From the NCBI GenBank assembly GCA_029256185.1, contig JAQSYI010000004.1:124001-188000 (forward strand): a DNA stretch of 64,000 nucleotides, written 5' to 3'. Position numbers and translations under genes: made by a program. Shown here piece after piece: positions 60,055-64,000 of this stretch. This stretch comes from Paenibacillaceae bacterium. Its GTDB lineage: Bacteria; Bacillota; Bacilli; Paenibacillales; NBRC-103111. Numbering within the stretch: the first letter of the stretch is position 1; the number at the start of each line of letters is the position of its first letter. The notes below the pieces were generated by a model. The model was not told the origin of the DNA. It searched no databases and saw nothing but the letters and a program-made list of their open reading frames with translations.

Positions 60055-60705
60055 ATGACATCATCCCGACAGCCGATGCGGTTGTATTTCAAGGAAAATC
60101 TTCCCTACTATCTGTTCATCTTCGTGTTGTTCGCCACAGGCATTGTGTTCGGCGCCGTAATGGTCAATGCGCTGACGCTGGAGCAAAAGCAGGAGCTGTC
60201 CCGTCACCTCTCCGGTTTTATTGTTACCATAGACCAGGGCGGGGGCTTCGATCCAACCGTTTCCTTCCAACAGTCGCTGATGCTTCATCTGAAGTGGATT
60301 GCGCTGATCTGGGCCTTGGGACTTTCGATTATCGGGCTGCCCCTGGTGTTTGCTCTGGATTTCCTGAAGGGAGTGCTGGTGGGTTTCTCCGCGGGGTACA
60401 TGATCAGTGAATATTCCTGGCAAGGCATGGTGTTTGCTCTGGCATCCGTTCTGCCGCAGAATCTGATCATTATTCCCGCCATGGTGGTAGCCAGTGTGGC
60501 GGCAACCGTCTTTGCGGTGCAATTGCTCAAAACGCGGATGATCGGCAAGCCCGGACAGCTGCTTCAGCCCTTCTGGAGCTATACGGGCATTGCTGTTTTG
60601 ATGGCGGTTCTACTTGCAGTTGCCGCGTTGTACGAAGGTTATCTGTCTCCCGGTCTGATGAAGTGGGTGACCCCCATGCTGCTGTCTGCCGCTCTATTGG
60701 CCTAG
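60055..60705 (+). CDS. spoIIM: Stage II sporulation protein M
   Basis: SpoIIM works with SpoIID and SpoIIP in septal peptidoglycan thinning and engulfment. The 216-residue product has about five membrane segments; the family start FKENLPYYLFIFVLFATGIV (near residues 10-29) and the PxxPQNLI-type block ASVLPQNLIIIPAMVVA near 137-153 are visible. The ATG at 60055 follows AAGGAGG by ten bases; the frame is open to 60004 but without a site. Fur follows as in B. subtilis. Confidence 0.93.
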   Translation: MTSSRQPMRLYFKENLPYYLFIFVLFATGIVFGAVMVNALTLEQKQELSRHLSGFIVTIDQGGGFDPTVSFQQSLMLHLKWIALIWALGLSIIGLPLVFALDFLKGVLVGFSAGYMISEYSWQGMVFALASVLPQNLIIIPAMVVASVAATVFAVQLLKTRMIGKPGQLLQPFWSYTGIAVLMAVLLAVAALYEGYLSPGLMKWVTPMLLSAALLA

Positions 60706-60728
60706 CTTTCTTTCGTTCTATGAAAAAG

Positions 60729-60758
60729 TTGACTTTATTTCGTTTCCCGCCCTATAAT
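60729..60758 (+). promoter_or_regulatory. Sigma-A promoter of fur
   Basis: TTGACT (60729-60734) and TATAAT (60753-60758) with an 18-base spacer lie 51 bases before the fur start. The first box is one base from consensus. Confidence 0.75.
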
Positions 60759-60809
60759 GAAGGGAGAGTGTCCAGGCATTGAGCAGGGATGCACTGGGGG
60801 AGGGGAACG

Positions 60810-61268
60810 ATGGAAGCCCGCATTGAAAAGATCAAACAGCAGCTGCAGGCGCAAGCTTTCAAGCTGACACCCCAACGTGAGGCTACGGTACGAGTCTTGC
60901 TCGAGAACGAAGAAGACCATTTGAGCGCTGAAGAGGTGTTCATGCTGGTTAAGGATAAATTTCCCGAGATCGGCCTGGCTACCGTATATCGGACGCTGGA
61001 GCTTCTCTCGGAGCTTCATGTATTGGAGAAGATGAATTTCGGAGACGGTGTTGCCCGCTATGACTTGCGCAATGACAGCACTCACCATCACCACCACCAT
61101 TTAATCTGCGTCCAATGCGGTTCTGTGGATGAGATTCTGGAGGATTGGCTTGCTCCCTTGGAGGAGAGGCTGGACCGGGAGTTCCAGTTTACGGTGATCG
61201 ATCACCGGCTGGATTTCCAGGGCATCTGCCACCGCTGCAGGGATAAGGCCAGCAAGAAAGCCAAGTAA
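60810..61268 (+). CDS. fur: Ferric uptake regulator Fur
   Basis: Fur represses iron uptake genes when loaded with Fe(II). The 152-residue product has the winged helix (FKLTPQREATVRVLLEN, then IGLATVYRTLELLSELHVL), the His-rich metal site block THHHHHHLICVQCGSVDEI near residues 89-107, and two CxxC pairs (CVQC and CHRC) for structural zinc. GGGGGAGGGG precedes the ATG at 60810; the frame is open from 60789 but without a site. Paralogues PerR and Zur are alternatives, but the position after spoIIM matches fur. Confidence 0.9.
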   Translation: MEARIEKIKQQLQAQAFKLTPQREATVRVLLENEEDHLSAEEVFMLVKDKFPEIGLATVYRTLELLSELHVLEKMNFGDGVARYDLRNDSTHHHHHHLICVQCGSVDEILEDWLAPLEERLDREFQFTVIDHRLDFQGICHRCRDKASKKAK

Positions 61269-61283
61269 CAGCGGTAAAATGTA

Positions 61284-61325
61284 ACCCCTTAACCAAGAGC
61301 CTCTGCTCGGGTTAGGGGGTTTTTG
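61284..61325 (+). terminator. Terminator of fur
   Basis: ACCCCTTAACC and GGTTAGGGGGT form a stem with one bulged T around AAGAGCCTCTGCTC, followed by TTTTTG. It stands 16 bases after the fur stop. Confidence 0.85.
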
Positions 61326-61544
61326 CGTCGGTTACGGCAGGGATGGAATGGTACGGCAGGGATGGGCTGAGACGATAAGAACCGGCCGTCCGGCAAGAAG
61401 GAGCCGTGCGCGTCATGGTTGGCTGCTCGCTTGGAAAAGTTTATTTTGTCCAGATGGAGGTTTGCTTTCTATCTATATTACGGCTTTGCCGCTGCACTAT
61501 AATGAATTCGGCATCACAGAAAGAAAGCAGGAGAGGGTGATAAT

Positions 61545-62633
61545 ATGAAGGACTGGATGGAATATGGCCATTTTGAAGAAATGATGGCCCCCTTCTGGAG
61601 CTCGCAGGTGATGACTGAGGAATCCGTGCTGCTGGTATCCGAAGGAGGGGAGGCAGCTTCGGCTCCGCTGCTCTTCAGGCCTGTCCGCATCCTCCGGGTG
61701 CGGCACGCCGGGCTCGGAACAGAATACAAGGAAGGGCAAGACTGGGTCTATGAAGAAGGAAGGGTGAGGCGTCCGGAGGGTTCGCAAGCGCCCTTCATGA
61801 CCTTAGAGGAACTCTATCCCCCCATGCCGCCGGAGGAAGCGGGACAGACCGTTCCAAAGGTGGGAGGCGGTTATATCTTGACGCATAAAGCGCTGCTTCA
61901 CAACCGTCAGCTTGCCGTAACCTATCTTCATACAGGCGAGGAATGGAACGGGCCTGTTCCGGCCTTCGCCGGGCACAAACTGGAGAGAACTGTGGGCAAG
62001 CTGAAGCGCGGGGCTTCCGCCGCCATTACTCTCTATGGGGACAGTATAGCAGCGGGGTATGATTCCAGCTCCCGGCAGGGGATACCGCCTTATCAGCCTG
62101 CATGGGGCAATCTGCTGGCGGAGAGTCTGAGGCGGGCCTATCCTGCTGCTCCCATCACGTTCCGGAATCCGTCGGTAGGCGGCAAATCGGCCGATTGGGG
62201 GCTGGAGCAGGTGGAAGAGCTGGTCTCCATAGACCGGCCGGATCTGGTTATTCTGGCCTTCGGCATGAATGACGGTACGGGCCATGTGCCTCCCGCCCTG
62301 TTCGGTGAACGGATCAGCGGCATCATGGATCATATCCGGGTGCGACAGCCTGAGGTTGAATTTATACTGGTGGCCCCTATTGTGCCGAACCGCCTGGCCG
62401 CCCTGCCCAATGAACCGGAAAGGAGCTTCCTCGGCGAACAGCTGAATTACCTGCCCGTTCTGGAGCGGCTCTCTGCACAGGCAGGCTGCGCGCTCTTGGA
62501 TATGACCTCCGTCCACAGCGAACTGCTCCGGCATAAGCGCTATTGGGACATGACCGGGAATCACATTAACCACCCCAATGATTACTTAAGCCGCTGGTAT
62601 GCGCAGATGGCGGCGGCAATGCTTACGGAATAA
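61545..62633 (+). CDS. SGNH/GDSL-type hydrolase
   Basis: The 362-residue protein has an N-terminal beta-rich domain (about residues 1-155) and a C-terminal SGNH hydrolase domain. The four blocks are visible: YGDSIAAGYD near 164-173 with the nucleophile Ser, PSVGGKSADWG near 204-214, FGMNDGTG near 240-247, and NHINHPNDYL near 341-350 with the catalytic His. No signal peptide is seen, so it probably acts in the cytosol or on an internal substrate. It may be an esterase acting on acylated sugars; the substrate cannot be told. AGGAGAGGGTGA precedes the ATG. Confidence 0.85.
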   Translation: MKDWMEYGHFEEMMAPFWSSQVMTEESVLLVSEGGEAASAPLLFRPVRILRVRHAGLGTEYKEGQDWVYEEGRVRRPEGSQAPFMTLEELYPPMPPEEAGQTVPKVGGGYILTHKALLHNRQLAVTYLHTGEEWNGPVPAFAGHKLERTVGKLKRGASAAITLYGDSIAAGYDSSSRQGIPPYQPAWGNLLAESLRRAYPAAPITFRNPSVGGKSADWGLEQVEELVSIDRPDLVILAFGMNDGTGHVPPALFGERISGIMDHIRVRQPEVEFILVAPIVPNRLAALPNEPERSFLGEQLNYLPVLERLSAQAGCALLDMTSVHSELLRHKRYWDMTGNHINHPNDYLSRWYAQMAAAMLTE

Positions 62634-62655
62634 CAAACGGGAAGCAAACCGGCAT

Positions 62656-62844
62656 ATGATATATGAGATTGGTGTAACTGAACGTGCGAGGAGGATGCAG
62701 AGACACAAGAATCTTGCACCTGAAGCTTCGGTTGATACGGTTATCAACACCTGCGGCAATACGGATCATACCGCCAAGTGCCTGATGGAGGGGATCACCG
62801 GGAAACGGGAGATGAAACGGGAAAATTATGTACATAAAGCCTGA
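62656..62844 (+). CDS. Doubtful small open reading frame
   Basis: The frame gives 62 residues, beginning MIYEIGVTERARRMQRHKNL and ending REMKRENYVHKA. It has no membrane segment, and the two Cys residues (NTCGN, AKCLM) with a nearby His are not enough to call a zinc site. No clear ribosome binding site stands before the ATG. It is listed because it fills the space between the SGNH hydrolase and a terminator that starts nine bases after its stop. It may well be non-coding. Confidence 0.25.
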   Translation: MIYEIGVTERARRMQRHKNLAPEASVDTVINTCGNTDHTAKCLMEGITGKREMKRENYVHKA

Positions 62845-62852
62845 CTTCTATA

Positions 62853-62891
62853 AGCAGACTGCCGTGAAAACCACGGTCAGCCTGCTTTTTT
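62853..62891 (+). terminator. Rho-independent terminator
   Basis: AGCAG-ACTG-CCGTG pairs with CACGG-TCAG-CCTGCT around AAAA, followed by six T residues. It ends transcripts coming from the SGNH hydrolase gene and faces the convergent protease gene. Confidence 0.85.
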
Positions 62892-62962
62892 CTTATATTG
62901 TGCACGGGAAGCTTCTGTGGATGGATTCCTGTCAGGCCGCTATGCCCTTGCTCCTTATGCCC

Positions 62963-64000
62963 TTACACCTTGGCAATCGCCTTGTTCACCTGCAGCAGTC
63001 CGGCCCCCTGGTCATTGGCCGTATAGCCGGGCAGAGGCTTCGCCGTGCTGCGGATAACCTGCCGGACGCGGCTTGGGGAGAGCCGCCGGTTCTTGGACAG
63101 CAGGAGCGCCACAGCTCCTGTCACATGAGGGGCGGCCATGGAGGTGCCGCTCATCCGGCCGTACTTTTTGCCGGGAATGGTCGAGCAGATATTCTCTCCC
63201 GGCGCCGCAACGGCTATACCCGGGCCACGGTTGCTGAAATTGGCGATTCCGTTGGCCTCGGTGCTGGCGGCTACGGCGATGACCTGGGGCAGCCGTGCGG
63301 GAAAATCAATCTGGGTGGTATTCGGCCCGCTGTTCCCGGCCGAGGCCACGAGTACGATTCCTTTTTTGTAAGCGCGCTGGAGCAGTTCCTTGACCGTAGC
63401 ACTTTCCTCACTCATCCCGAAGCTCATGTTGATAACCCTTATGTTGTTGCGGATGCACCAGTCCAATCCCTGGACAATATCCGAGGTATAGGCCGAACCG
63501 CTAGCGTCGAAGGCCTTGACCGCATACAAGCTGGCCCGGGGCGCCACGCCGATTACGCCGAAGGCATTGTCCAGGGCGCAAACCGTGCCGGACACATGGG
63601 TTCCGTGGCCATTCTCATCATGAGACGGTGTCCCTTCAATGGTGTTGTATCTTTGGACAATTCTCAGGTCGGGATGGTCGCTTACGCCTGTGTCCAATAC
63701 AGCCACACGGACGGCACCTCCCCGGTATTTGCTCCAGACCTTGCTTGCGCCCACCCGACTGACGCCCCAAGGGATGATCTGCTTGCTGTCAATGGAAGCG
63801 CAGGGAGCGGAGATGCGGACTTTTCTCCCGGTCCGGGGCAGTACGTGGAGCTTCATCTTCACGTCCGGTTCCACCCGCTTGACCATAGCATGGGCCTGGA
63901 GTGCCTTGATGCTGGACTTGGCCGGGAAGCGGCAGACCACCGCATGGGCTCCTGCCACTTTTTTGGCGGGCCTGACGCCCAAAGCGCGAAGCTCCTGCAG
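62963..64000 (-). CDS. Subtilisin-like S8 serine protease (partial, 5' end outside window)
   Basis: The frame is open to the window edge, so the start and any signal peptide are missing; 345 residues are visible. The first part (VCRFPAKSSIKALQ and following) looks like an I9-type propeptide. The mature domain has the catalytic Asp in AVLDTGVSDHPDL, His in NGHGTHVSGT, and Ser in SGTSMAAPHVTGA, with the oxyanion Asn in ASAGNSGPN. It ends with a short LLQVNKAIAKV, typical of compact extracellular subtilisins. It would be secreted and processed. It is convergent with the SGNH hydrolase unit. Confidence 0.93.
   Translation of the reverse strand: MQELRALGVRPAKKVAGAHAVVCRFPAKSSIKALQAHAMVKRVEPDVKMKLHVLPRTGRKVRISAPCASIDSKQIIPWGVSRVGASKVWSKYRGGAVRVAVLDTGVSDHPDLRIVQRYNTIEGTPSHDENGHGTHVSGTVCALDNAFGVIGVAPRASLYAVKAFDASGSAYTSDIVQGLDWCIRNNIRVINMSFGMSEESATVKELLQRAYKKGIVLVASAGNSGPNTTQIDFPARLPQVIAVAASTEANGIANFSNRGPGIAVAAPGENICSTIPGKKYGRMSGTSMAAPHVTGAVALLLSKNRRLSPSRVRQVIRSTAKPLPGYTANDQGAGLLQVNKAIAKV

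Noticed and set aside
61077..61100. Run of six His codons in fur, considered as a cloning tag
   Set aside because: It lies inside the natural metal-binding region of Fur, whose members have several consecutive His residues before the first CxxC.

Overview
The window looks like the chromosome of an endospore-forming Bacillota bacterium, most likely Paenibacillaceae (Paenibacillus-like). The reasons are the moderately high GC of the backbone, the complete spoIIIA operon, spoIVB-spo0A, spoIIM and mciZ, and a gene order that follows Bacillus subtilis over long stretches (yqhV, spoIIIAA-AH, accBC, yqhY, nusB, folD, xseAB, ispA, dxs, tlyA, argR, recN, spoIVB, spo0A, then bkd; later nudF, spoIIM, fur). 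Paenibacillus-type insertions interrupt this order, such as amaP and a DUF2273 gene behind yqhY. No rRNA, tRNA, CRISPR array, transposase or phage gene was recognised.

Layout. 1-1355 (minus): comB (cut by the edge) and comA for sulfolactate synthesis. 1701-7644: yqhV and spoIIIAA-AH, the ATPase and channel of the mother-cell/forespore feeding apparatus. 7645-8859: a 1.2-kb non-coding stretch packed with several repeat families. 8860-24892: housekeeping and sporulation core (fatty acid synthesis, Asp23-type envelope proteins, NusB, folate, exonuclease VII, isoprenoids, rRNA methylation, ArgR, RecN, SpoIVB, Spo0A with a sigma-H promoter and 0A boxes). 24965-25798 and 32124-32518: decayed genes on both sides of an intact sugar ABC importer with its AraC-type regulator. 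32570-34048: an Rrf2 regulator, thioredoxin and nitroreductase operon. 34238-38106 (minus): a 94-residue unknown, hydF, aspA and a 91-residue unknown. 38274-43416: branched-chain 2-oxoacid dehydrogenase complex. 43413-45360: Prli42-like microprotein, an M20 peptidase and a VOC protein. 45501-56469: six consecutive ABC half-exporters, the last four AT-richer. 56502-62844: alkC, mciZ, nudF, endonuclease Q, spoIIM, fur and an SGNH hydrolase. 62963-64000 (minus): an S8 protease cut by the edge.

The most unusual feature is a set of dispersed non-coding repeats. One family forms a hairpin leader that ends in the Shine-Dalgarno sequence itself. It sits in the same orientation directly before spoIIIAE, spoIIIAH, accB, bkdB and a 94-residue gene, where it is amplified into a 63-bp tandem array. 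A second family, an element of roughly 70-85 bp with inverted ends, occurs five times between operons. A third is a cluster of four near-identical palindromes between spoIIIAH and accB. These, together with the six-exporter cluster that has no visible cargo gene, are the best candidates for undescribed biology. All calls rest on reading the sequence and on remembered family knowledge; no database search was possible.
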